From positions 4,589,985 through 4,653,984 of the forward strand of contig NC_133940.1 of assembly GCF_031877795.1 (NCBI RefSeq): DNA of 64,000 nt, read 5' to 3'. A program made the position numbers and the translations under genes. Under the pieces are notes generated by a model that was given only the letters and a program-made list of their open reading frames with translations, was not told the DNA's origin and did not search any database. Positions 1 to 14,000 of this stretch are shown piece after piece. This DNA comes from Strix aluco. Taxonomy: Eukaryota > Chordata > Aves > Strigiformes > Strigidae. The first letter of the stretch is position 1. Each line of letters begins with the position of its first letter.

Positions 1-3000
1 CATGTGATCCAAGTGCGCTCTTTTGCCAAAGAGAGTCCTGTGACCTGGACTTACTACATTGCAGCTGAGGAAATGGACTGGGACTATGCCCCCATGAAGC
101 CAGTGTCTCTGGACAGGTGAGAGCGAGCATGTGTGCCCATGAAGCTCCTCCTCAAGGCAGCCCTGCCAGATCTTCCCCAGAAATTTATTTTCCTTCTGCC
201 CAACCTGGACAGTTTTGTTCTTCCTTATTAATGCTAAGAGGATGGATGCAGGATAAGGATGGTCTTGGGAAAGTCATGGGAAGGCAGGGCCTGGCTTTGC
301 TCTATTTTACCAAATGCACCACAGAGGCATTCGTCTCCAGGGCATTTGTCTCTCTGTTGCCCAGGTCTCTGGGGTCAGCCTCTTCTAAGCAGACAGCAAC
401 ACCTGGTGACCCTTCTCACCCTCCAGCCAGGAGGGCCTGCATAGCAAGGACATGTGCCCACTGCTCCAGAGTGTGGGTCTCCTTGCCCTGTCTGGAAGGA
501 CCTGCTCTAGATGGTAGAGACAATTAGCCCCTGCTGCTGCCCCACTTCTTGGAGGGAGAGGTGACGCAAGTGTGATACGTCAGCAGAAGTACCTTAGTCA
601 GCACTGCATGGCGATGACACTTGTCACCAGTCCCGACGTCACTCTGCTGACACAGGCTGTGTGAGCTGGGGCTGGCTTGGTAGCGGGGTCACTGGGTTCT
701 GCCCTAGATGAGGATCCTAGCCAGCAGCCACCGGAGCAAGGCATGCAGAGCAGAAATCCCTACCTGCAGCCCCTTGCAGGGTAAGCCAGAGGAGGTGTCC
801 TCTCCAGCTTGGGGCTGGCCTTGCTCCTGGGAAGGAGCTGTGATGATCAAGAAAAGGGAGCTGCTCTCTTGCCTTATGCCCATATACAGGAGGTGTTCCC
901 AGACACAGGAAAACCTGCCATGCTCTCAGCTCTCAGTCACTCCAAGAAAAGGCAGTGTCAGGCAAGGCTGCTACTGTGCAACCTAGTTGAAGCTTTCTCC
1001 ATTAAAGAAGCACTGAATTACTTGAAACATTGTTCCCTGGGATGCATATTGTGATTGCAGGGATGGGTGTCCCCACTGTGCACTGGTAGTCCCCAGACAG
1101 CTGTGTGGGTCCTTGGATGATGGAAGGTCTTGCTCTGGTTCTGACAGCATCCCACATGTGGCCGTTTGCTCTTTCTCTGCCTTGCCTGCAGAAACATCTC
1201 GAGCCTGTTTCTGGAGGCTGGCCCTCAGCGGATTGGTTCAAAGTATAAGAAAGTGCTGTTTGTGGAGTATGAGGATGCAACCTTCAAGAAGCGCAAGGTG
1301 TCAGACCAACTGGACAAGGGAATTCTAGGGCCTGTCATTAAGGGGGAGGTCGGAGATGAGTTTAAGGTAAGAGAGAAATGGCTTTCCACAAAGAGGGACT
1401 GGAAAGGGAGACTTCAAAGCTTGATGCTGCTCCTCCTAATAGCTCTTGGTTTGTGGCTAAGGTCTGACATAAGTCCTTGAGGTACTCTATCATGTTCGGT
1501 AATGTCCAAGGTTCACCAGAAAGGCAAATGTTACTGAAAGCCAAAGCTAAATACTCTCGGTGAGATCAGCAGAGATGCACAGGATAAGGCCCAGTGCCCT
1601 TGATTTGACTTCACTGCAGGCATTTTAGGAATTGTGTGAATTAATCCATGACACATGTCATCCAGCACCTTCCTGTGAGGCAGGAGTGTCCTCTCATCCT
1701 CTACTCTTCTCCATCTGTGTGCTCTTGCCATACGTGTTGGGGACTGTCGCTTGTGTCTCCCCACGTGCCTCTGCTGACCACTTGACTTGTTTGCTGCTAG
1801 GAGGAATGGGATGGTTTCCAGGAACTTCACATTTCTGGTCCCTGCCTGAGCTTCCCTATGCAGCTGTGGGCATGGAGCTGAAGGCAATGTCTGTGGCAAA
1901 GCCCTGACACAGCTATTTAGAGAAATAAATGAAAGGCTTCATGCGGTGAAGTGGGGAGCACTTTGAAACTGTTGACTGCTGTGCATACTTAGTGTCTTGG
2001 TCCTCTGAGGCCTCCTGGATCGACAGACCTCTTCTGTCTCATATGCAAAGTGAGACTAAAGACAGTAACTTTCCCTTTAATGGATCTGATATTTTCATGC
2101 CCTTCCTAAAATGGGGACCTACCAGAAAGATGGACAGTGTAGACTGGTAGAGAAACAAACAGTTGTTTCTTCTATTCTTATTCCTACTTTGTGGTCCCAG
2201 ACATGTCCAGGTTCCTCCTCACTGGACACTGGCAGGTAGCTGATCCCAAAGTGCCGATGCCCAGCGTTTCCCTCACTGCAAGGACACTGAGGGCAGCCTT
2301 GAGACCTCAAAACATACAGAAAACTTTAAACGTTCCTGTTGGTTGTCCTTATTTCAGATCGTGTTCAGGAACCTGGCAAGCCGACCATACAATATCTACC
2401 CTCACGGCCTCACCAGCATAAGGCCATACCACACCATGAAGGCTTCTCAAGGTAAGGCAGGCCATGAGAATCTGGGACATCACTTGGCCACTGACATTCT
2501 TCTGGGCCAGGAGAACTTCCTGCAGCCCATGGTAAGACTGGTTGTCCAACCCATCCATCCAAGTGCCTGAGCTCTGCAATCCCAGAGATGATGATGATTC
2601 TTGGTTCATGTCCCCCTTGGTGCCATGTGACCCTGTCTTTAAGAAAGGCTTGGATGATGACTAGAAGAAGGGGCATTGTAAACCAGGGAGCTGGAACCAT
2701 GTTGTTTGGTCCATCCTGAAGGCCTCCACTTTCTGATGAGGCAGGAACCACCTTGGTGATCCTGCCTGTGTTTGCCAGTTTCCTTACTGTCCTCATTCCC
2801 TGGGCTCCCCCCTGCCCTGCTTTAATGTGGGGGGTTCACTATAACTCAGACTCTCCCTCTCACAGCTTCATGGTTTTTGCTCTGGGGTTGTTGAGTTACC
2901 AGGTCCCTTTCCCAGAACTGTTTTCATCCCCTGCCAGCATGCTCCCAGGATCACAACTTGTGCAAGGCTATCCCACATCCCACCAGCGCAAAATCGTGCC

Positions 3001-5011
3001 CCATCCCTCTTCTCTCTGCCCTTTTGGCTGCATCACAATGATGGGAGCAGTTGTGGAGGCTGGAGAAAAGCTCCTCTGCTGCAGCAGAGGTGGCAGAACC
3101 AAGACAGCAGCTGCTAAGGGGTTCAAAAAACTAGGTCAGCCTTGTGACCTGTTACTATCTAAATCAAGGTTCTCCTTCAGGAGAGTCAAAAGGGTAAAGT
3201 GGCCCATCAGTGGCAGGACTAAAGGAGCCAAGCCACACAGGGGAGCTGTGAGTCCTGTTCCTGCCCCCCTGCCAACAGCCCCCAGCCAGGCATCACCAGC
3301 TTTGTCAGTGATTCAAATCTGTGAAAGCAGGTGAGTCGTGGTCCTGGAGTCACAGGGATAATGCTCTTCAGGGGTGTATAAATAAAAAGAGCTATTCTAC
3401 CCTGATTGACACATGAGCTTTGCAAACCATGCTCTGACAGTGGCTCAGCTGGGCACCTGGAGCAGAAAAAGGTCTTTTCCTAAGGCTACATCAGTGCAAG
3501 ATCCTGCTGAATGTTTTCCTTCCATTTGTTTTCTTCTGTTCCTTCCAGATCTCCTCCTTGCTTTTCTCATGGTCTAGCCATATTTACTTAAAAATCTATC
3601 TTTTCTTGCTTTGTTTTTCACCCATTTCAGCCCTGCCCAGCTCTGTACCTTCATCTGCAAACCCCTCTGGGCAGGCCAGAGCCCAGACACAGCTGAGACT
3701 GGGCAAATTTTCCAGTTTGCAGGAGTTTCAAGGGCTTTCAAAATGAGGCATATGCCTCTCCCCACTAACCTGATCCCAGGGGCTCCTTTTGTCCAGATCA
3801 ACTTTTCATGCAAGCACATGCCAGCAGCCAGTGTGCCATCCCAGGGTACCTGTGGGGTTGTGTAGTTTTCTATGCAACTTGTGCGGTCAGGAAACCTCCT
3901 TTCTGAGCTCTCTTAAAAAGCAGGATCACCCCTTGCAGTGTCAGCCCAGACATAACTGATCTGTCCTTGGGCTGTGTGTTGCCAGAAAAGGACCTGAAGG
4001 ACATTCCTATCCCCCCTGGCCAGTCATTCACCTACAGCTGGAGGGTCACCACTGAGGATGGGCCAACAAAGGCAGATCCTCGCTGCCTCACCCGTTTCTA
4101 CTACAGCTCCATCGACCCCGTCAGAGACACAGCCTCAGGCCTGATTGGGCCCCTCCTGATCTGCTTTAAGAAGTCCATGGATCAGAGGGGAAATCAGGTG
4201 GGTCTTTCCTCCTTTGTCACCTCGACTGCCAGGCTGAAAGGCTGGAGTAACTGTGGTGGGTGAAATATTTGGGTAAAACCAAATTTGTCTGTCCTGTTCT
4301 CTTCAACCCTACCATCAGTCCCAATGTCCCTGCCTTCCCCATCCTCCCCTGTATGCTCCCTTCTCTCCAAACCTGGACCTTAACTCCTGTGAAATAGCAG
4401 TAAACTGTTCCCCATGCACCCAGGCTAAGACCTGGAGCTACACTGGGCCCCAGGGGCACTCTGATCAGACCAAGAATAATCACTTCCCTCTCTGCCTTCC
4501 AGATAATGTCAGACAAGACAAGGTTGGTGCTGTTTTCGGTCTTCGATGAGAACCGCAGCTGGTACCTGGAGGAGAACATCAGGCGGTTCTGCACTGACGC
4601 AGCCCATGTGGATACCCAGGACCCCCAGTTTTATGCCTCCAACATGATGCACAGTGAGTGCTTGGCCAGGGTCTCCCTGCAAAGCCCCGTCAGCCACAGG
4701 CTCACCCCTGCCCCAGGGAACAAGCAGGGAACATGCAGCAGCTCATCAGCCATGGCAGAATCAGGTCCTGATTAAATGTTTCACTCCCTGCTCTGTTCCA
4801 GCTATTAACGGCTTTGTGTTTGACAACCTCCAACCAAAACTCTGCCTGCATGAAGTTGTGTACTGGTATGTCCTGAGTGTTGGGGCCCAAACTGATTTCC
4901 TCTCCATCTTCTTCTCTGGAAACACATTCAAGCGCAACATGGTGTTTGAGGATGTGCTTACTCTTTTCCCTTTTTCTGGAGAAACAGTCTTCATGAGTTT
5001 GGAAAAGACAG
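1..5011 (+). CDS. F8: F8 exons 8 (part) to 13: A2 domain
   Basis: Exons 1-116, 1192-1366, 2358-2451, 3986-4197, 4503-4653 and 4802-5011 encode the ferroxidase-like A2 domain. Recognisable stretches are [102 protein letters not shown] and [15 protein letters not shown]. The second exon is one codon longer than the human one and the fourth one codon shorter; the rest match. Introns between them (117-1191, 1367-2357, 2452-3985, 4198-4502, 4654-4801) hold nothing else that I recognise. Confidence 0.95.
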
Positions 5012-8000
5012 GTTAGTAACATGGGGTAGTCTATAAACCATGAGCTTGGCATCACAGCAGAGACAAGTGAGCACCTCCAGCCGCGCCTCTGGTACCCAAT
5101 TGCGTTTTGGCAGCCCTGAGAGCAAAGGGACGCACAACCTGCTGGAACAGCAAAGTAATAGGCAATGATTAAATCTTTCCAAAGCTTAAATCAAAGAAAT
5201 TAAGTTACTGTATTTTACTTCATTAATAGAGTTCATTAAGGTCACACATGTTGTCAAGCCAGTAAACTGGTTGCAGTAACATGAGTCCCATGGACCTTGC
5301 ATCTGCACCCTTGGGTCCAAGCTCAGAGGTCAAGGAGAGCGGCAATGCTGACTCTGCTGTGGGTTCAGCCGCTGGTCATGGCATCCTATTTATCTCCACA
5401 CCTTTGCAAGGACATAAATCGCAGCCATGGAGAAGTCCTAGGAAGGATTTGCTTCAGAGTTCAGTTTTATTTCCCCCCACTCAGCATTTTTTCCTTGGCA
5501 TTTGCAAAAGCAGTACCATTAACCATTTCCTCACTCACAGAGGAAACACAGAACTTACCATGTGATTGCAACACTCACAGAGGAAACACAGAACTTGCCA
5601 TGTGGTTGCAAACACTGATATGGTGGTGACGAGCGCTGCACCCTGAGCCAAGCTGACAGGGTTTCTACATACCCCAGGAAGCTTTCTAAAACCCAGCCAA
5701 ACGTTGCATCCGTTTAAGCTCTGATTTTTGCCTGCTGATCTAAAACAGGCAAGCAGCTCCGCCAGCAGCAGATGACAGCTCTCTCCAGCGTCAGAGCCTG
5801 GTTATTACACACTTTCTCACCCACTTCTGGCGCCTGGAGAAGAGGCACTCGCTGTGGGGAGCAAATGCGTTGGCTGGGGATGTGAGCAAGAGGCAGCCTT
5901 TTCATTTCCTTCTCCTTGAGTGGGAGAGACGTGATGACTGTGTCTGGGAGAGAGGTGTATTTGACAGCACCAGCATGTCTGTGGGGGTGGACTGTGGTGA
6001 TTATTCTGCTGCTGGCAATAATTCTGGAGGCTCTGTGGGTTCTCATGCATTAACTGTTCTCACTAAGCTATTGTTGTGGCCTTGCGGGTGTATGTAGCTC
6101 GCTAAGCTCTGGCAGGCTCTGCTGATGGTGCTTGTCAGGACTGGCTCTGATGTTGGCAGCAACCCTGATGTCTTGTGAGTCCAGCTGTAAGATAGTCTAG
6201 GGATTATGAAACATGAAATCACTACCATGAACCAGAGCCTGCCTGGAAATATAGGTTGCACTAGCAAGGAAGTGGCACGGGCATGGCAGCTCTTCTGAAT
6301 TCCCACTGTGGTGGGCTGATGGTGTCCTCTTGTCCTCTCTTGAGACAGGTGTCTGGATGCTGGGTTGCCTGAATCCTGATTTCAGGGACCGAGGGATGCG
6401 TGCCAAGTTCACAGTCTTGCAGTGCCAGAATGAGGAATACCCTGATGGGGAAGATTATGTGGATTTCGAGGAAGAGGAGGGTGCCTTTGACTTTCAACCT
6501 AGGGGCTTCTCTAAAAGAAAGAGATGGCGTAAGCCATGTGTGAATGAGCAACTGAACAATGTCACGTCTTCCAGAAATAAGACAGAGAAGCCAAGATTGT
6601 GCTTGACAGAACCCAGCCATGGGGCCCTCCTGAACAACGGCAGGATTTCTGATCCCCCTTCCAATGACACATCAACACTTTTAGGAACAATCCCACATCC
6701 ACATGATATTTCCATGTCTTCTCTGCCAGAGATAAACTATGAACCAGTGTCCTATGAATCTTTCCTGGAAGATGAAGAAGAATTGTCAAATATCATCAGT
6801 CAGGGTGAAGGGTTTGGAACCCTCCCACCTGGAGAACACTTGGCGAGTGTCAGTGGAAGGGTCCATGGTACTGTGAGCTCAGAAGAAGGTCAGCAAGGGC
6901 TGCACCAAGCCACGCCAGCTCCGGAAGATGCTCTGGCGGGAAAGAAGGTGACAAAAATCTCAGAAGTGCAGGAGCCAGTAAAAAGGACAGTGATCCAGTC
7001 TGGTGGTACATTAGAGATCCTGAAAGCAGAGCCTCAAAAGACAACTACTCATGCAACAAGCCTGTGGGACTCGATGGCTTATGCTGCTAGCAGAGCTGCT
7101 CTTCAAGAGAACGGGGGCTCATTTCACCAGAATGACCTGGAGCACAATCTGGGACTTCAAGACATGACTTCACAGGGTGCTGAGGACAAGTTGCTAAGAG
7201 GGGCTGATAAAATATCCTTAAATCTATACAAGTCAAAGGAGACAATCAATACAGAACCAGCTTTAAGTACTGATCATAACTCTTCCTCCACACTGGACAA
7301 TCCTGCATCTTCAGATGAGACAGAAGACAACAGGACTTCTCATGCCGTGGTTCAGAGTCACACCAGAGAAAGCAATTATTTGTCAAATGAGCTAGATGCT
7401 AGGCTGGAAAGAAGACCTCACAAAGTGGTTTCACAAGGCTTTTATGAATCTTTTGAAGGGAAAAATGTTTCTTTCTCAGACCTGGGACCCAGCAAACCTG
7501 TACAAGAACAAATCCTCACAGATGAGAGTAACTCTTTGCCTGCAAAAAGTGGCATGGAACAAGAAGCCAGTGAACTTACCAAAGGCACAAGCCTTCTAGA
7601 AACCACTTTTGCACACACCAATGACCTTGAGCCTTCCAGCTATATAATGACAGAAGAGAGGGATGAATTAATTTTGGAGGCAGTGTTTCAGAATGTTACA
7701 GCCACTAAGGAATTGGCAGAGGTGGACAGTCTTGCCTTTCCTGAATCGAACATCATGGCCAATGACACAAGGCAGTCCCCAAATGCTTCCTTAAACAGCC
7801 CTGAGCAGTTTCTGAGACACAGAGCTCCAGCCCCAAGCATGAGTAGCCCCAGATGGAGGCCTCGACAAGCCAGGTCACTGGAGAGCAGAGGCTTGATGCA
7901 TGGTCTGGGTCTTCCCAACACCAGCTGGCCTGGCAGCAGGGTTCCCGCCTCTGAGGGTAACAGAGCAGAGCAGGATCTGGCCAGCCAGACCCCTGAGACA

Positions 8001-11000
8001 GCAACGAACACGAAAACCCCAAAGGTGTGTGGACCTCATTCACTTTTTTGCAGCTCTCGCTTCAAAAAGAGGTCCCTGGTATCAAGCAACACTTTGCCTG
8101 AGGTGATGGTGGCCCAGCAAAGCCTGGAAGAAAAATCAAACGTGGTTGAGGGCAGACTACACTCAGGCAGGGATGTTCCACAGGCTCTGCTTGGACATAG
8201 TGCTGACGAGACACATCCTGAGAGGAAGCCAAGCACAGATGGGGGTGTACAGAGCAGCAGTGAGGGTGCCCAGCGCAGCAGACGCTCCTTCCCCACGCAG
8301 GGAGCACTGGGGAGTGAGGTGGCGGTGGCAGCAAGCAGCTCAGAAATGCAGGCTGCTGCTGCGGCTGCAGACCTGTCCTCAAACTGGGAGCCAGTCTCCC
8401 TGGGGACAGTGGAACACCCCAGGGGCTTGCAGAGCCCCGTTTTGGCCAAGCTGCAGCTGGGCAGAGGCAGTGCCTGGGGGGCTCCTGGGCGTGATCAAGC
8501 TCAAGGGAGAAGCCAGATGGAGGAGGAGACAAACTCTGTGGAGCAGCTGGGTCAGTTCAGTCCTCAGCCTCAGCAGCTCAAGGCCAATAACACAGAGGAC
8601 TACGTGCCTGAGAACATGTCTGGGCAAAATCCAGAAGAAATCCCTATGAAACCAGCCTCCAAAGAGAACTATTCCCTGTCTCCAAGCAGCCCTGCTCACA
8701 AACACAGCACTCCCAAAAAAACAGCTAAATATGAGCAAGCCAGTCCGGATGGATGGCAGGTGCTCAGGGGGGAAGATGTCCTTGGAGAAAATGGGCAGAG
8801 AGAGCACCAGGGCCTAGGAGAGCCCAAGGAGGATGGGGAAGGCAACAGCACAGCTTGGAAGAGGAACCATGCCCCAGGACATAGGGAGAGACTGGCTCTG
8901 AACAACAGGACCCGTTCCAGCCCCATGAGGCCAAAGGCGGACAAGCTGGACTACGATGAGTACGGCGACACAGAGCAGACCATGGAGGATTTTGACATCT
9001 ATGGGGAAGAGAATCATGATCCACGCTCCTTCCAGGGGGAGATACGGCAATACTTCATTGCAGCGGTGGAAGTGATGTGGGAATATGAGAACCAGAGACC
9101 CCAGCACTTCATAAAAGCCACGTAAGTGTGACTCCCTCATGTGTTCCTCCTGCACTGCGTGACATGGCTTGATGCGTGCGTTGGCATGTCCTGGCAGTCA
9201 GGGTCACAGGTCTATGACTGTATGACCCATCCAAGCCAATGCCTCCCCTCCGCCTGAGGAGTTCTGTAACTCCAGCTTCTTTGCAAGTGGGTCAGGGATG
9301 CTCTAGGCTCTGCATCACTCCTGCCCTGCAGCAGCCCTGCCATGGCTGCCCTCCCTGTGGGACAGTATGACCTGACTTGCTTAACTGCCCTCACCCCAGC
9401 AGGGACCCCCGGAGCAGCAGGAGGAAGCCTTTCCAGCAGTACCGCAAGGTGGTTTTCCGAGAGTACATGGATGATTCCTTCACGCAGCCACTGATGCGGG
9501 GAGAGCTGGACGAACACTTGGGCATCCTCGGGCCATACATCAGGGCAGAAGTTGAAGATGTCATCATGGTGAATTGAAAGTTCCCATTTCCTATAAAACC
9601 TGAAATCCCCCCGTTGCTGGATATGCTCAGCCAGAGGGAGTGCTAAGATGGGCCTGCAGGCTCTGCAATGCCCATGGGTTCACCTTCAGGGCTCCGGGGA
9701 AGGAGCTGCGCCGTTGGCAACCTGAGTGGCACATGGGTGGAACCAAGTTGGGAGGCAGAGCCACCGTCCAGAGGGACCTCAGTGACTGAAGGAATGGGCC
9801 ATCAGGAACCTCAATGTTCAGAGGCAAAGCCTGAGACAGATCCAACCCTATAACAGCACAGCCTCAGCAGCTCCTGGGCTCCATGGGGAGCCTTTTGGGT
9901 GAAGGGATTGTAAAAAGGATAATGAGCCAAGCAGGGTTCAGTACAGCTTCTTTGGGTGCTCTATGTGAGGGCAGTCTCAGGCATCCCTCACCACCTTCAG
10001 CACCCACCTAAGGAAGAGATGAAGGGCTCTTCACCAGGCTCAGGACTAGTATGCCTGGAGAAGTTGCCTGGTTTTCACTGAAACCCTCACCAGGATGGAT
10101 TCAGCACCTTTGGGCTCCAGAGACAGTAGTGTAGCTGACTTTGCTTACCGTTGAGCAGGGAGAGGGCCTCATCCTGCTGACACAACCAGGATGCGCTTTC
10201 CACTGGGGACCTCACTGCCCAGCCACAGCTTGTGGTTCAGCAGGGGTTGGTCACTGCATGGGGCTCTAGCTGGAGGGCTGTGCACCAGGGACATGGCTGC
10301 CTCCTTCCCACCAGCTGGCTGGATCTAACCCCAGGGTCCAGGCCACTCTCAGTGCTTCACCTACCCCCTCCCCTCTACTCCCTTTGCTTTGCCTTCCCTC
10401 TGGTGCAGGTTACGTTCAAGAACCTGGCCTCGCGACCCTTCTCCTTCCACTCCACGCTGCAAAACTACAAGGAGACGCAGGGTGCAACGCAGGGTGGAGA
10501 GGTGGTGCAGCCCGGCGAGCTCTGGAAGTACACCTGGGAAGTCCTGCCCCAGGTGGCACCCACCACACAGGAGTTCGACTGCAAGGCCTGGGCTTACTTC
10601 TCCAGTGTGGACCTGGTAGGTGGGAGCTTGCTCCATGGGGCATCCCAGGAAGGAGAGATGGGTGGCATGCCTGGGTCCTGGCTGTGAGGTCAAGGCTTTT
10701 CCTATGGTGATGTGCTGAGAGCAGCCTGTGGCTGTGGGGATTCTCAGGTGTCTAATACAGTGATGAATACACACTGGTGCTTTCTCTTCCCTTCTCTTAA
10801 TTGGGGTTTTCCCCCTTTCCCCAGTTGTACCAGCTTATGAGACTTGTAGGGAACTAGAGTTCTGCAGTCCCCTACCCCTCTGCCAAATCTGATTGAATCT
10901 GGCCCCTGGGTTCCAATGTTAATGGGATAGGGACTGTTGGACAGTTGGACAGACAGACACCGCTTCTCTAGAAAGCATGTGCAAACACTTGCTGCACAGC

Positions 11001-14000
11001 CTTTCTTAGCTAGGGGCAGAGTGGGGATCCCCCAGTGAACCCAGCATGTCCTTCCCACCCTACACACACCACGCCCTGTGCACGAGCGGGAGCCAGGCCA
11101 GGGATGCAGGCAGGGCCACCGCTTCCCTCACTGCTGTGCCGCTTGTGAGCACCCGCGCTGCCTCCTCCTCCAAGGCAAACCCTTCTTTCCCGGCTCCTTG
11201 TCAGGAGAAGGACCTGCACTCGGGCCTCATTGGACCACTGATCATTTGCCACCGTGGGGTGCTGAGCTCCGTTTTCAGGCGGCAGCTGTCTGTGCAGGAG
11301 TTCGCCCTGCTCTTCACCATCTTTGACGAGACCAAAAGCTGGTATTTCCAGGAAAACATGAACAGGAACTGCCGCTCTCCCTGCCGCATCCAGCAGGACA
11401 ACCCTGACTTTAAGAGAAACCATTCCTTCCATGGTGAGGACCCTTGCCCTTGCCCTTTCCATCCCCCAGGCTATATTGGGATGGAAAAACCCTGAAGCCT
11501 TGAGCCACTTCTGACCTCTGCCTTTCCCAGCCATCAACGGCTACGTGAGTGACACACTGCCCGGGCTGGTGATGGCTCAGCAGCAACGAGTCCGATGGCA
11601 CCTCCTGAACATGGGCAGCACTGAGGATATTCACTCTGTCCACTTTCACGGGCAGCTGTTCAGTGTCAGGACTAGCCAGGAGTATCGCATGGGAGTCTAC
11701 AACCTTTATCCCGGTGAGATGCAGCACGGGCGCTGGGCATACCCCAGCTGCCGGGGCTTCGTGTCCATGCCCATTAGGAAGTGCCAAGCCTGGGGGGGGA
11801 TAGCAAGGAGGGGGGCTGGATCTCGAAGAGTGGCTCCGTGTTTGCACAGCGCTTGGCACTGTGGCATCCCATTACAGCCAGTAACTCCCCTCTGCTCTGC
11901 TCTCCATTCCTGGCCAGGTGTCTTCGGGACAGTGGAGATGTGGCCCTCCCATGCCGGGATCTGGCGGGTAGAGTGCAAAGTGGGGGAGCACCAGCAAGCC
12001 GGGATGAGTGCTCTCTTCCTCGTGTACAACCTGAGTGAGTGATCCTCTTTGCGTCCCGGCCTGCTTGCTGCCATGGCCATGGCCAGCGTGTTTTTGAGCT
12101 CACTCCTCCAGTTCTCTCAACATTTCCCTTGGGGTGACCCAAGTGGGGTCTTCTGGGTTTTCACTCTGAAAGAAAGTCATGAATTCAGCCTTTGCCACCC
12201 TACGCAGCCCAGCAGAGAGCACAGAGTCAGGGACACGGTTGGGGCAAAGGCTGGGAGACCAGCTTTATTTGCCTGCAAATATTTGCTCCCAGAGCTCTTG
12301 TTTTCCAAAACTGAGGGTCCCTGGGCTTCCTGTAAAATGCACTTAGCACATGCTGGTGCCTGCCTGTGCTGTCGGGAAGGTACAGTGCCCAGGTGCCTAA
12401 GCACATGTCAGGAGGTAAACTGAGGCATGGAGTGATGGCAGGAGGCAGCGAGCAACACTGCCTGACCACAGGTTGCTCTGACAAAAACAGCCACAGGAAA
12501 ACTGACTCCATTCACCTCAGAACAACACATCTGTATGGGAGGAAGTGGTTTGTGAGAGTTGTATTTTATCACACAGTGACAGTCTCTCTCCTCTTCCTAA
12601 AGGAGTATTAAATGTCAGCCAGAAAATGTTTCCATAAGTTAAAAATCTGCTAAAGATTTCAAATTTGCATTTTGCCCAGAAGCATTTGCCATGCAGCAGA
12701 GACGCCAAAATGTGACAAGTCACTAATAATAATAGTTATTATGAGAGATAAACAGCCCTGTGCTCAGCAGACCAGAAGAGAGACACAGAAAGACAGGGAT
12801 GTCAGGCAGAGTTTCCTTTAGCGACGTGGTATTTGTTTTTAAAAGATGCTGCCTAGCAACAAAAATGCCCAGGAGCAAGATATGGGTATAAGGAAGAGAC
12901 ACTTGTCAGCATTGCTGGGAGATCAGGACTTGGGAATGAGAGGTCGGGGACTCAGGGACAGCAGTTTGGCAAGAGGCTGCTGTGGTTGATGCTGGGAACT
13001 CTCTGCTGCTGACATCAGGGTCAGGAGCAAGAACTTCCAGCACCCCTAAAATTCAGGGATGGATGTGGAAGCATCTGAAAGCCACTACTTGGTATGAGAC
13101 AGACAAGACTGGGGGCTCCTGGAGGCTTGAGACAACCTCCATAAGCCTGGAGGCTACTACCCAACCTAGCCTTTTCCTCCAAAAGCCTTGTTATCTAATC
13201 AGCTCTCCCTGATTTTCACCCTTCTTCTCCCTGTTTGGCTGCAGACTGCCGAAACGCCCTTGGCCTGGCCTCAGGCCACATTGCAGACTCTCAGATCACA
13301 GCATCAGGGCAGTACGGTGAGTAGGAGCTGTCACTGCAATGAAGGCAGGTGAGGTTGGGGCAGCTCCAGCCAACACAACCACGTGTTTGCTTGCCCGAGG
13401 CTCTGCTACACCTGGCAGAGTCCTTCCTCCGTCCACGTCCGTGTCAGCATCCCACCAGAGACCTGGAGGTGCCTCCCACATGTCTGGCCCATTGTGTCAT
13501 GCTCTGCCACCCTGTGCATAGCTACTAAACCTTAGGGTGACCCTCAGGCCCCACCCTTCGGATGGACTTCTCATCACCTTGGGCTGGGCAGCGCCAGGGG
13601 CCAGCAGCACCCTCATATCTACGCACTCTCCCTGCAGGGCAGTGGGCTTCTTACCTGGCCAGGCTGGGTAACACCGGCTCCATCAACGCCTGGAGCACTG
13701 ACCGCAGCAACGCCTGGATCCAGGTAAGAGGGGCCCTGTGGCCGGTGGCACCGCTGGGGGCATTGCAAGGGCACGCTCATGGCTGATGCACTGTGCAGAA
13801 GGACCCGCACGGATGGCCAGTGTCTCCCCAGCTGCACCCTGCTCGCTCCCCTGCTTCCCCTCGGGGTGGGGAGCTCTCAGACAGTCTGGCCTGACCCCCA
13901 GAGCCATCCGCAGTGCAGCAGAGGAATCACCCGGTGGTGCAGCTGCAGCGCTGGATTGGGCAAAAATCCCCCAAAGACCAAGTGAGAACAGCTCACCTCT

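Noticed and set aside
7396-7599. Secondary open frames inside F8 exon 14
   Set aside because: Overlap the long conserved exon frame and show no independent similarity.
8025-8053. Possible mini-intron inside F8 exon 14 (GTGTGT...TTTTTTGCAG)
   Set aside because: Only 29 bases, too short for vertebrate splicing, and its removal would break the frame. The reading frame runs straight through.
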